Part shown: positions 1 through 9,425 of the stretch, in pieces
Layout of the letters: each line of letters starts with the position of its first letter
Position numbering within the stretch: position 1 is the first letter of the stretch
Assembly: GCA_021813905.1 (NCBI GenBank)
Contig: JAKAJH010000006.1
Coordinates: forward strand, 1 to 64,000
From: Bacteroidota bacterium
GTDB lineage: Bacteria; Bacteroidota; Ignavibacteria; UBA10030
Direction: 5' to 3'
Length of the DNA stretch: 64,000 nucleotides
Notes under the pieces: model-generated
What the model saw: the letters and a program-made list of their open reading frames with translations, nothing else
Database searches by the model: none
What the model was told of the DNA's origin: nothing
Position numbers and translations under genes: made by a program

Positions 1-14
1 GTGTGGCATGGTCC

Positions 15-50
15 GGTTCTCCCATTGGTGATGTTGGTAGTATGAGAACC
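15..50. repeat. Imperfect hairpin GGTTCTC...GAGAACC (possible mobile-element end)
   Basis: 7-bp inverted repeat at 15-21 and 44-50, directly downstream of the truncated ORF. Confidence 0.4.
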
Positions 51-87
51 AGATACCATTTTCGCAATGACGAATTCTCTTATTCTC

Positions 88-402
88 TCAACCTCCTGGC
101 TGTCTCATCGTCGTGGGGGGCAATATAGGATTCTTCGCGCCCATGGCGGTGGGATTCTTCACATGGGCGGGCGGGGGACCCGCAATGAAGACTTTCTCGA
201 TCGTCGCCACGTCGCCCACTTTGTCGTACCAGAGCACATCGTCGATCGCTTTCGCCAGCTGGTCGAGCCGGTGATCCAGCGCCTCGAAGCGCCGATCGAT
301 CTGTTTCTGGAGATCAGAATTCTGTCCCCCATCCTGCGCCCGGCCTGTAACGGACAGGCCGCAGAGCAGGGCAATAATTGCGATCCGAGAGTGTTGCTTC
401 AT
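88..402 (-). pseudogene. Truncated N-terminal fragment of a secreted S9/acetyl-xylan-esterase-like alpha/beta hydrolase
   Basis: 104 aa ORF with signal peptide; DDVLWYDKVGDVATIEKVFIAGPPPAHVKNPTAMGAKNPI resembles the N-terminus of much longer hydrolases, but the ORF stops right after GAKNPI with no catalytic domain. Confidence 0.45.
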
Positions 403-510
403 GACTGCTCCTTCCGCAAGACGTCAATTCGTGCCGCTTTCGACACCGGCAGGGACCTCATTGTGCGCGGCGCACGCACTCTTTTTTCTCCCTCCCCCTC
501 ATTCGTCATT

Positions 511-573
511 CTCCATCCTCCATCCTCCATCCTCCATCCTCCATCCTCCATTCTTCATTCTTCATTCTTCATT
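511..573 (-). repeat. Tandem heptamer CTYCATY x9 (sense on - strand: GRAGRAT/GGAGGAT)
   Basis: CTCCATC x5, CTCCATT, CTTCATT x3, read directly; overlaps the stop codon of the S46 peptidase gene. Confidence 0.9.
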
Positions 574-2713
574 CCCCGACCCCCATCTCTTCCAGCAAGA
601 ATCCCGCTCCTCCCACCTTTTCCGTCACCCACAGCACATACCGGATGTCCACGGCGATGGAGCGGCTGTACGATTCGCTCCAGGCGAAATCATTGATCGT
701 GGCCTCGAACGTGCGGTCGAAGTTGATGCCGATCATCTCGCCCCGGGCGTTCATCACCGGGCTGCCGGAGTTACCGCCGGTCGTGTCCGTATCGTACAGG
801 ATCGCCACCGGCACGTCATCCAGTTTCGGGTGCCGGAAGCGGCCGAAATCCTTCTTTGCCGCCAGCTCGCGGATCTTCGCGGGCGTGTTATAGAGGTCAC
901 GATCACGCGTCTTCTCGATGACGCCGCGGAGCGTGGTGATGGGCGAATACCACACGGCGTCGGCGGGCGAATAGCCGCGCACATGGCCGTAGGTGAACCG
1001 GAGCGTGCTGTTAGCGTCGGGAATGAACGTCGCCTGCTGGAAGCGGGACTTCATGTCAACCAGCACGGCCATGGCTTTCGACAAGGCACCCTCACGTCGC
1101 TGACGGATCTCGCGCAGCTGCCGGTACGACGGCTCGAGGGCAAGCGCCAGCCGGATGAACGGATCGTTCGTCTGTTCCAGCGCCTCGGGACTCAGTGCGA
1201 GCGCGCCGAGGATGAAGTCTGCATTGCTGAGTCGTGTGCGGGCGACGGCGGTATCGACAAACCGGTCGAGCGACGTATCGGAGTAATCGTTGCCCAGCGC
1301 GGAATCCAGCGGGGCGATGCGCTGATCGGACGGCAGGGCGCCGGCCAGCGAAAGCATCTTCTTCAGGAAGAGTCGCTGCGTGGGCGCGTACAGATCGCGG
1401 ATCGTCTGCTGATACGATTCCCGCAATGCGTCACGGTTACGGTCCGCGTAGCGGGACACCCGTTCACTGTCGGGCTTCTGGAATTCGTGCGTGGCGTCGA
1501 GCAGCGAGAAGGCAAGACTCAGCAGTGTCGAGGAAGGTCGCAGATAATCGAGCACGAGCTCGGAGGGTGCCCGGGAAGTCATCTCGCGATACACAGCAGC
1601 GATGTCGGCAAGTGCGGTTCCCGCGCGGGCCGTCCGTGCCGGGTCGGCGTCGATGTACTGCCGGAGCCGCGCTTCCTCCGCTTCTTTTTGTGCCACGAGA
1701 TGGAGCCGTGCCATGCCTTTCAGCTTTCCGCGATAATTCTTCGAGGTGTTGGCGAGGCCCTTGATCCAGGCGTCGTGCTTGAGTGCCACGGCGCGGTCGT
1801 CCTTGCCCAGCTGTTCCATGGTCGCGATCTGCCACTCGTACAGGTCGGCGACAAAGGGCATACGGACGGATTCCTCGTACGCAAGGTAGTGCGAAGTCCG
1901 GTGACGGAATGTGCGTCCCGGATAGCCGAGAATGAAGACGAGGTCCCCTTCATCCACTCCGTTCGGATTGACCCGCAGGAATTTGCGGGCATGGTACGGC
2001 ACGTTTTGCGGTGAATAAGCGGCCGGACAGCCGTCAGGCCCGACGTAGGCGCGGAGGAACGAAAAATCGCCGGTATGCCGGGGCCACATCCAGTTGTCGT
2101 CCTCGCCGCCGAATTCTCCCACCGACCGCGGCGGAACGTACACCAGTCGCACGTCGCGGATCAGCAGCGAGATGAACAGCACGTACGATTTTCCCGCGAA
2201 CATCTCGGCCACTTCCGCGCGTCGGCCCGGCTGAGCGCTCTCCGTCTCCCGCACAATCCGGCGGATCTGCTCCTCGATGGAGCGCGTCCGCGCGCCCAGA
2301 TCCATCGTGTCCGTGATCCCCGACAGCACCTCCGATGACACATCGCGGTACGATTCGATCAGCCGCACCGTCTGACCCCGGGCGGGGAGTTCGTCGTCCC
2401 GGCGCACAGCGAGATAACCGTTTGTCACGTAATCGTGCTCGGGCGTGCTCGCGGCGGCCACAGAACCGAACGCGCAGTGATGATTCGTCAGGATCAATCC
2501 CTCCGGAGAGACGAATGAGCCCGTGCAGCCGCCGAGATGGACGATGGCGTCGATCAGGCTGACTCCGCGCGGATTGTAGATATCCTGAACGGAGATGGTG
2601 AGCCCGATCGTGCGCAGGTCGAGCTTCTGCAGCTGGGTGACGGGATACATTCCTTCTTCGGCATGAAGGGAGAGAGAAAGACAGCACGCCAGCGCGAGGA
2701 CAAGACGTTTCAT
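569..2713 (-). CDS. S46 family dipeptidyl-peptidase (DPP11-like)
   Basis: Signal peptide MKRLVLALACCLSLSLHA; TNHHCAFGSV and TGGNSGSPVMN motifs; FDR at the specificity position. Start set at 2713 rather than ORF 5' end. Confidence 0.9.
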   Translation of the reverse strand: MKRLVLALACCLSLSLHAEEGMYPVTQLQKLDLRTIGLTISVQDIYNPRGVSLIDAIVHLGGCTGSFVSPEGLILTNHHCAFGSVAAASTPEHDYVTNGYLAVRRDDELPARGQTVRLIESYRDVSSEVLSGITDTMDLGARTRSIEEQIRRIVRETESAQPGRRAEVAEMFAGKSYVLFISLLIRDVRLVYVPPRSVGEFGGEDDNWMWPRHTGDFSFLRAYVGPDGCPAAYSPQNVPYHARKFLRVNPNGVDEGDLVFILGYPGRTFRHRTSHYLAYEESVRMPFVADLYEWQIATMEQLGKDDRAVALKHDAWIKGLANTSKNYRGKLKGMARLHLVAQKEAEEARLRQYIDADPARTARAGTALADIAAVYREMTSRAPSELVLDYLRPSSTLLSLAFSLLDATHEFQKPDSERVSRYADRNRDALRESYQQTIRDLYAPTQRLFLKKMLSLAGALPSDQRIAPLDSALGNDYSDTSLDRFVDTAVARTRLSNADFILGALALSPEALEQTNDPFIRLALALEPSYRQLREIRQRREGALSKAMAVLVDMKSRFQQATFIPDANSTLRFTYGHVRGYSPADAVWYSPITTLRGVIEKTRDRDLYNTPAKIRELAAKKDFGRFRHPKLDDVPVAILYDTDTTGGNSGSPVMNARGEMIGINFDRTFEATINDFAWSESYSRSIAVDIRYVLWVTEKVGGAGFLLEEMGVGE

Positions 2714-2796
2714 GGTGAATTCCGGAGGTGAGTGAACGGATGACGCAGGAAGTTCTGACAAAAATGACAGAAATGCCATTCCGGGGGGATTCGCGT

Positions 2797-2826
2797 TGCC
2801 TTTGAGAACACTCTCCGGTATCTTGC
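2797..2826 (+). promoter_or_regulatory. Putative Bacteroidota-type promoter of rsgA (TTG-N20-TATCTTG)
   Basis: TTG at 2797-2799 and TATCTTG at 2820-2826, just before the rsgA ATG. Confidence 0.4.
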
Positions 2827-2850
2827 AGAAAGAAAGGGCTCATACAGAAC

Positions 2851-3933
2851 ATGTCGCAACTCGCACCGCTTGGATGGACACCCGCACTCGATACCGCCGC
2901 TGAATCCCACCGCGCCCAGGGCTTTGACATTGCGCGCGTGACCCAGGAACATCGGGGGGGATACACGATCCGCACTGACCGTTACGAGGTCTCCGCCGAG
3001 GTCTCCGGCCGGCTGATGTTCGACGCCGAAAGCCGGATCGATTATCCCGCGGTCGGCGACTGGGTCGCGGTCACGACCTATGACAACGACACCCACGCGA
3101 TCATTCATGCCATGCTGCCGCGCACCACGGTGCTGCAACGGAAGGCGCCCGGCAAGAAGCTCGAGAACCAGCTGATCGCCACGAACATCGATGCGGTGTT
3201 CGTCGTACAATCGCTGGACGAGACCTTCAATCTGCGCCGCATCGAACGCTTTGTGACCGTCGCCCGGGACAGCGGAGCCCGCGTCATCATCCTGCTCAGC
3301 AAGAAGGATCTTTGCGCACCCGACGATCTTGAGACGCACCGGCAGGAAGCTGCGGGCGTCTCGGCGGACGTTCCGGTGATCGCGTACAGCGCGTTCGACG
3401 CCACGGAAGTGGCTGCGGTGGCCGCCCTGATCAAGCCCGCGATGACTTTCTGCCTCATCGGCGCCTCCGGCGTCGGCAAGTCCACCCTGATCAACGCCCT
3501 GTCGGGGAAGGAACTGCTCGTCACCGGCGAGGTCCGCGAATTCGACGCCAAAGGCCGCCATACCACCTCCTCCCGCGAACTCATCATTTTGGAGACCGGC
3601 GGTATCCTCATTGACACCCCGGGCATGCGGGAACTGGGCCTCATGGAGGAATCGGCGGCGGTCGAGGATACGTTCGACGACATCCTCGAGATCGCCCGCG
3701 AGTGCAAATTCGGCGACTGCACGCACACGCACGAGCCCGATTGTGCCGTTAAGCAGGCGATGGAGGATGGGCGCATCGAAAGCGGCCGGTACGAAAGCTT
3801 TGTACGACTGCTGCGTGAGCGGAAATATCGCATGACGCGCCAGACCAATACCGGCATGATGAAGCGTCAGCTCGAGAACAAGAAGCGCCAGAAGGAACTG
3901 AAAAAGGCGATGAAGAAGAAGGGGAAGAAGTAG
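2851..3933 (+). CDS. rsgA: Ribosome small subunit-dependent GTPase A
   Basis: GASGVGKSTLINAL P-loop, circularly permuted GTPase order, C-terminal zinc motif CKFGDCTHTHEPDCAV. Confidence 0.95.
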   Translation: MSQLAPLGWTPALDTAAESHRAQGFDIARVTQEHRGGYTIRTDRYEVSAEVSGRLMFDAESRIDYPAVGDWVAVTTYDNDTHAIIHAMLPRTTVLQRKAPGKKLENQLIATNIDAVFVVQSLDETFNLRRIERFVTVARDSGARVIILLSKKDLCAPDDLETHRQEAAGVSADVPVIAYSAFDATEVAAVAALIKPAMTFCLIGASGVGKSTLINALSGKELLVTGEVREFDAKGRHTTSSRELIILETGGILIDTPGMRELGLMEESAAVEDTFDDILEIARECKFGDCTHTHEPDCAVKQAMEDGRIESGRYESFVRLLRERKYRMTRQTNTGMMKRQLENKKRQKELKKAMKKKGKK

Positions 3934-3939
3934 GGGAGC

Positions 3940-3983
3940 GTACGAGGGTACGATCGTACGAGGGTACGAGAGTACGTACGATA
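3940..3983 (+). repeat. GTACGANN octamer repeat
   Basis: GTACGAGG GTACGATC GTACGAGG GTACGAGA GTAC GTACGATA starting 7 nt after the rsgA stop. Confidence 0.9.
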
Positions 3984-4021
3984 GGGGGGCCACCAGGTGT
4001 TCAGCTGTCGGGAGACTGCCC

Positions 4022-5542
4022 GTGAAGCGCGGAATTACCCTGCTGTGTCTTGTGCTCACCATTGAATCCATCAGCCCCGGCCAGCCGTCATTCATCCGGG
4101 ATTCGCTCGATGCGTTCATGAAGCGATCTCTGGCGCAGTGGCGCATTCCGGGCGCGGCGATCGCCATCGTAAAGGACGGCCGCATCGTCACTGCGAGCGG
4201 CTACGGCGTCCGCGAAGCCGGCAAGCCGGATCCGGTCGACGCCAACACGCTCTTCGGCATCGGATCGAACACCAAAGCCTTTACCGCGACGGCCATGGCG
4301 ATGCTGCAGGCCGATGGACGGTTGACGCTCAACGACAAGGTCGCGCGCTGGTTGCCGGAGTTCCGTGTTTTTGACACGCTTGCGACCCGTGAGCTGATGA
4401 TCCGGGATCTTTTGTGCCATCGGATCGGCCTGGGCGAATACGAGGGGGATTTTGTGATGTGGGGATCCACGTATCCCCGCGAAGAGATCGTCCGGCGCAT
4501 GCGATTCATGAAGCCGGCGACAAGCTTCCGCAGCACCTATGCGTACTGCAACAGCGCCTTCATCGTCGCCGGCGAAATTATTCCGCGTGCCGCCGGCGTG
4601 AGTTGGGATGCCTTCGTGCGCGACAGCATCCTCACGCCGCTCGGTATGCGCCGCACGAACACCTCGGTCACCGTCTTGGAAAAAGAATCGAACGCCGCCC
4701 GTCCGCACATGCTCATCGGCGGCCGGTCGGTGCCGATCCGCTACGGCAACATCGATAACTCCGCGCCCGCGGGCGCCATCAACTCCTCCGTTGCTGAAAT
4801 GGCGCACTGGCTGCTCATGCAGACCGACAGCGGTCGATACAACGGGCGACCGGTCGTTCCGTGGAGCGCCCTGAGCGAAACACGCACGCCGCAGATGGTG
4901 GTGGGGGAGCCGAGTGAGTACGAGCGGATGTCCGGCGCGGTTCACCTTAAGACCTACGGCCTCGGCTGGACCGTGATGGATTACGCGGGACGCCTCGTCG
5001 TGCGGCACACCGGAGAAGTGGACGGATTCATCTCACTCACCTGCGTCGTGCCGGAAGAACGCCTCGGATTCGTTTTGCTCACGAACTCGCTCGGGCACGA
5101 ATTCCAGTGGCCGGTCTTCTTTCAGGTGCTCGACGCGTATCTGGATCGGTCCTCCCGGGACTGGGAGGATGAGATCTTTGCGATCGTCTCCCGGCGGAAC
5201 GCAGCGGCCGCAGCGGATGAAGCGAAGCGCTTTGCCGTTCCGACGCAGCCGGCGGCTCTCTCCGCGTCGCTGGACGCGTATGCCGGCACCTACCGGCATG
5301 AGCAGTACGGAACGGTGGACGTCAGGAAGGAAGAAGACGGACTGCGCATGCATTTCTCCGCGCATCCGTCGCTGGTCGGCGTGCTGACGCATCAGAGCGG
5401 CGACCGGTTCATCTGCACATTCAGCGATCCGATCTTCGGCCGGAGCATCGTGCCGTTCACGGTGACGGAGGGACGCGCGGTGTCGTTCGTGCTGACCGTC
5501 GATCCGTGGGTGGATCCCACGGAGTACGTGTTCACGCGCTGA
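4022..5542 (+). CDS. Serine hydrolase (beta-lactamase/class C family) with C-terminal DUF3471-like domain
   Basis: GIGSNTKAFTATAMAML (SxxK), AYCNSAF (YxN) motifs; GTG start. Confidence 0.88.
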   Translation: MKRGITLLCLVLTIESISPGQPSFIRDSLDAFMKRSLAQWRIPGAAIAIVKDGRIVTASGYGVREAGKPDPVDANTLFGIGSNTKAFTATAMAMLQADGRLTLNDKVARWLPEFRVFDTLATRELMIRDLLCHRIGLGEYEGDFVMWGSTYPREEIVRRMRFMKPATSFRSTYAYCNSAFIVAGEIIPRAAGVSWDAFVRDSILTPLGMRRTNTSVTVLEKESNAARPHMLIGGRSVPIRYGNIDNSAPAGAINSSVAEMAHWLLMQTDSGRYNGRPVVPWSALSETRTPQMVVGEPSEYERMSGAVHLKTYGLGWTVMDYAGRLVVRHTGEVDGFISLTCVVPEERLGFVLLTNSLGHEFQWPVFFQVLDAYLDRSSRDWEDEIFAIVSRRNAAAAADEAKRFAVPTQPAALSASLDAYAGTYRHEQYGTVDVRKEEDGLRMHFSAHPSLVGVLTHQSGDRFICTFSDPIFGRSIVPFTVTEGRAVSFVLTVDPWVDPTEYVFTR

Positions 5543-5551
5543 TCCGCACGG

Positions 5552-6835
5552 TCAGTACGCCGGCTGCAGCTCGATCGTCGGAAAGTAGAAGCGCAGGATG
5601 TCGCGGAAGCTCTTCTTCTCCTGCGCCATCCCGATCGCACCCATCTGACACATCCCGACACCGTGTCCCCATCCCGCACCATGTAGAATGAAGTCGCCGG
5701 CCGCGTTCGTGTCGATCACCACGCACGAACTGCGCAGCGGCGGAGACCAGATCTGGCGGAACGCCAGCTGATTCTGCACCCGATATCTCCCGCGCTCCCC
5801 GACGAATGATGCCTTGAGAATCCTGCCCGAGGCGCCGCGCACGAGTGAATCCACCCGCAGCACGCGGCCGACGGGAGCCTTCACATTGACCCAGGCGGTC
5901 AGCGAATCGCCCGGCGTGACCACGCTCCAGCGCCAGTAGCCGGCGCTCGACGCGGGAAGTCCGGGATGCATGGCGGGATTGCAGTTCGCGATAGGATTGG
6001 AGGCGAGCCAGGCACGGAGCGTGGGCTCGTCGCTGAGCGAACCGGCGACGACCGTGTCGGCGTCCGGGTGGGCATGCCAGTACGGTTCGGGCCCGCTCCG
6101 TTCGGGCCAGATGTTCTCCACGTTCTCGGTGAAGCCGCCGCAGGTGGAGGCATAATACCCGCCGACCGGCTGGCCGTTGGCCGTCAGCACCAGCGATCGG
6201 GTTTCGCGGATCGCGCGCTTGACCTCAGGGGTCCGCTGGGCCACGCCGGCATAGACCTGGCACTCGACATCGGCGCACAGATCGAAATCGGGTCCATGGT
6301 ACCGTCCATCGCGCAGTGCCACCACGGTCTCGGATCGCGCGGCGACCGTCTGGGCTTTGAGTGCCTCCAGCGGTGCATCCGTTCCGATCTCGTACGGCAC
6401 CACGCCGCCGAGGTACTGCTCGAGCGGCAGCTGGACGACGACCGACAGATTGCCGTCCGGCATTGCCCGCATCCGGAGCGTCCCTTCGTAGAAGCGGTCC
6501 TGCCGTCCTTCCCACCACCAGCCGATCCCGTACGGAACGCTCAGGATCTTCATCTGGCCGCTCGCCTCGAGCGATTCGAGCACGAGCAGTGAATCGTCGA
6601 ACAGGACGGCGCCGGTCGATTCCAGCACGACGTGATCGTTCGAGACCGAAATGGTCAGCGCCTGGCCGGGACTGAGGACGGCGCGCGTGGCGTCTTCAAT
6701 TTCCCACACGCCTTGCGGAATCAGAACGATGCGCGGAACGGTGTGAACAATCTGCACGCGGACGACCGGCTCTTCGGCGGAGGCACGCAGAACGGAACAG
6801 ACGAGAGCGACAAACAGGAGGAGAGGACGTTTCAT
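5552..6835 (-). CDS. SpoIID/LytB domain protein
   Basis: PLEQYLGGVVPYEIG, YYASTCGGFTENVENIWP and GAGWGHGVGMCQMGA motifs. Confidence 0.9.
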   Translation of the reverse strand: MKRPLLLFVALVCSVLRASAEEPVVRVQIVHTVPRIVLIPQGVWEIEDATRAVLSPGQALTISVSNDHVVLESTGAVLFDDSLLVLESLEASGQMKILSVPYGIGWWWEGRQDRFYEGTLRMRAMPDGNLSVVVQLPLEQYLGGVVPYEIGTDAPLEALKAQTVAARSETVVALRDGRYHGPDFDLCADVECQVYAGVAQRTPEVKRAIRETRSLVLTANGQPVGGYYASTCGGFTENVENIWPERSGPEPYWHAHPDADTVVAGSLSDEPTLRAWLASNPIANCNPAMHPGLPASSAGYWRWSVVTPGDSLTAWVNVKAPVGRVLRVDSLVRGASGRILKASFVGERGRYRVQNQLAFRQIWSPPLRSSCVVIDTNAAGDFILHGAGWGHGVGMCQMGAIGMAQEKKSFRDILRFYFPTIELQPAY

Positions 6836-6970
6836 CGGCGTTTCCCGGGTGGTGAGGGTGAGGCAAGATACAGAAATGTGTCCGGACGGGCAACGAATTC
6901 TCGTGCGGGATCAGTCGCGCGGCAACGATCTATCTGCTATATTACCCGTCCGAATCTCCGGAGACCCGAC

Positions 6971-8758
6971 ATGACCCGCTGCATCCTCGCTGTCTTGCTT
7001 CTCCCTGTTGTTCTGTTCGCCCAAACGCCGGACCGGTGGCGTACCGAGTACGAAACAAGCGGATACCTTCGCACAGGCCGATACGCGGAGACCGTCACGT
7101 ACTGTCAGCGCCTTGCCCACGCCTCGCCGTGGGTGCGGTACGAGAGCTTCGGTACGAGTCCCCAAGGGCGCGATCTGCCGCTGGTCATTCTCTCGCGTGA
7201 CGGGGCGTTCACCCCCGAGGCCGCACGAAAGAGCGGCAAGGCGATCGTCATGATCCAGAGCGGTATTCACGCGGGGGAGATCGACGGGAAGGATGCGTCG
7301 CTCATCCTCATGCGCGAGATTGCGATCACGAAAGAGCGCGCCGCGCTCCTGGATCACGCCGTCGTTCTCTTCATCCCCATCTTCAATGTCGACGGACATG
7401 AACGCTTCGGCCCCTCCAACCGCATCAACCAGAACGGTCCGGAGGAGATGGGCTGGCGCGTCACTGCGCAGAATCTGAACCTGAACCGCGACTACATGAA
7501 AGCCGACGCGCCGGAGATGCAGGCGTGGCTGAAGCTGTTCAACGCGTGGATGCCGGATTTCTTCGTCGATTGCCACGTCACCGACGGCATCGACTTCCAG
7601 TATGATGTCACCTTCGAGATGGAACCGTACCCCAATGCGGATCGCACGCTCGCCGCATGGTACGAGCGCACCTTCATTCCGCGCATGATCGCGGACGTGC
7701 AAAACGCCGGTCACCTGATCGCGCCGTATGTCGTCGCCCGCGAGGACAACGATCTGTCGAAGGGCCTCGTTTGCAGCACCAGCGGCCCCCGGCTCTCCAC
7801 GGGGTATTGCGCCAAGCAGAACTGTCCGGCGCTGCTGATTGAAACGCACATGCTGAAGCCGTACCGGCAGCGCGTCTCGGCAACTCATGATATCCTTGTG
7901 TCCACGCTCTCGTTCGTGAATGAGAACACCGCGTCATTGCATCGCGTCATCGCCGAGGCTGATGCGCGGACGAAGACGATGGCTGACGCGTCGGACCGGC
8001 CGTTTCTTCCCCTGCGCTACGAGCTGACTCCTGCGTTTCATCTCGTGCCGTTCAAGGGCGTCGTTGCCCGATTCGAACCGAGCGAGATCTCCGGTACGGT
8101 CCGGCGGATCTACACGTCGGAGCCGCAGGACACGGTGATCCCGTACTTCGACGTGTTTCGCGTGACGGATTCTGTCCGTTTGCCGGCGGCGTACGCCATC
8201 CCCAAGGAATGGAACGCAGTGATCGAGCGATTGCACTGGCACGGGATCCGGACCGAGCGTCTGACGCGCGACACGGATGTCGCGGTGTCGATCTACCGGC
8301 TGAACAATCCCCAATGGCAGCAACGTCCCTTCGAAGGGCACCACGCGGTGAGCTTTACACCGGAGCTGTTGCACGAGCGCTCTCGTCTGGCTGCGGGCAC
8401 GGTCATTGTCCCCGCCGATCAACGGCGCGCCGCGCTCGTTGCGGGATTGCTGGAGCCGTCGGCTCCGGATGCGCTGGTGGGATGGGGATTCTTCGACGCG
8501 ATCTTCGAGCAGAAGGAGTACGGCGAGAGCTACGTGCTGGAGAAGCTGGCGCGGGAGATGATCGCGAAGGACCCGGAACTGAAGAAAGCATTCGACGCGA
8601 AGGTCGCGTCCGATTCCGTGTTCGCGAAGAATCCGTACGCCCGGCTGAATTTCTTCTACCAACGGTCGCCGTACCGGGATGCAAGCCTCGGCATGTATCC
8701 GGTCGTGCGCATTGAGGATCGCGCCGCCATGCGGGCGCTGCCGGTGACTGACCGGTGA
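6971..8758 (+). CDS. M14 family metallopeptidase (zinc carboxypeptidase)
   Basis: MTRCILAVLLLPVVLFAQ signal peptide; IQSGIHAGEIDGKDA (HxxE) and DCHVTDG motifs; NLNRDYMK. Confidence 0.9.
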   Translation: MTRCILAVLLLPVVLFAQTPDRWRTEYETSGYLRTGRYAETVTYCQRLAHASPWVRYESFGTSPQGRDLPLVILSRDGAFTPEAARKSGKAIVMIQSGIHAGEIDGKDASLILMREIAITKERAALLDHAVVLFIPIFNVDGHERFGPSNRINQNGPEEMGWRVTAQNLNLNRDYMKADAPEMQAWLKLFNAWMPDFFVDCHVTDGIDFQYDVTFEMEPYPNADRTLAAWYERTFIPRMIADVQNAGHLIAPYVVAREDNDLSKGLVCSTSGPRLSTGYCAKQNCPALLIETHMLKPYRQRVSATHDILVSTLSFVNENTASLHRVIAEADARTKTMADASDRPFLPLRYELTPAFHLVPFKGVVARFEPSEISGTVRRIYTSEPQDTVIPYFDVFRVTDSVRLPAAYAIPKEWNAVIERLHWHGIRTERLTRDTDVAVSIYRLNNPQWQQRPFEGHHAVSFTPELLHERSRLAAGTVIVPADQRRAALVAGLLEPSAPDALVGWGFFDAIFEQKEYGESYVLEKLAREMIAKDPELKKAFDAKVASDSVFAKNPYARLNFFYQRSPYRDASLGMYPVVRIEDRAAMRALPVTDR

Positions 8759-8838
8759 ACGGCCGGATGGCGAGCGTTGCTTTTCGGACAACATTGCTGT
8801 ACCATGCTGCCGACGTGTGCACCCCGGACTCCCCACAG

Positions 8839-9408
8839 ATGCGCATCGCCATCGGAAGCACGCGACGGCCGAAGGTGGATGCCGTGCGCGCCGTTCTGGA
8901 GCGACTGGCTCCGCTGTTCGGCATTCCGTTCGATGGCATCGCCTTCCTGACGTTCGACGTCTCCTCCGGCGTCGACGAGACACCCCGATCCCTTGAACAC
9001 CTCATGACCGGCGCACGGAACCGTGTGGACGCAGTGCAGCAGGTGTTGCGCGGGCGCGCGGAGCATGCCGACCTGATCATCGGACTCGAAGGCGGTCTCT
9101 GGCGCACCGATCATACCGTCTTCCTGCAGAGTTGGGCGTGCGTCAGCGACGGCAGCCGTGCAACGTTCGGGTCCAGCGGAGCGGTCCCGGTGTCGGATGC
9201 CATCGCGGGGGCGGTGCTGGACCGGGGAGAGAGCCTCTCCGCCGTGATCGACCGGCTGGCGGAGCGAAAAGACATCCGCAGCCATGAAGGCACGTGGGGT
9301 GTGCTCACGCGCGATCTGCTGACGCGGCGCGAATCGTTTGAGACCGCGCTGCTCTGCGCATTAGCGCCGTATTACAATGGAGCCTTCTATCGGCAGGGGA
9401 CTCCCTGA
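8839..9408 (+). CDS. Inosine/xanthosine triphosphatase (YjjX/DUF84 family)
   Basis: MRIAIGSTRRPKVDAVRAV; GARNRVDAV; LIIGLEGGLW. Start placed at internal ATG 8839. Confidence 0.8.
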   Translation: MRIAIGSTRRPKVDAVRAVLERLAPLFGIPFDGIAFLTFDVSSGVDETPRSLEHLMTGARNRVDAVQQVLRGRAEHADLIIGLEGGLWRTDHTVFLQSWACVSDGSRATFGSSGAVPVSDAIAGAVLDRGESLSAVIDRLAERKDIRSHEGTWGVLTRDLLTRRESFETALLCALAPYYNGAFYRQGTP

Positions 9409-9425
9409 CGGATCGTCGGACAATC

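Noticed and set aside
511-573. Possible CRISPR array at the heptamer repeat
   Set aside because: Units are 7 bp and directly abut with no spacers; no cas genes in the window.
67-696. ORF encoding HPPSSILHPPSSILHSSFF repeats
   Set aside because: It is the translation of the heptamer microsatellite and the antisense of the S46 gene, not a credible protein.
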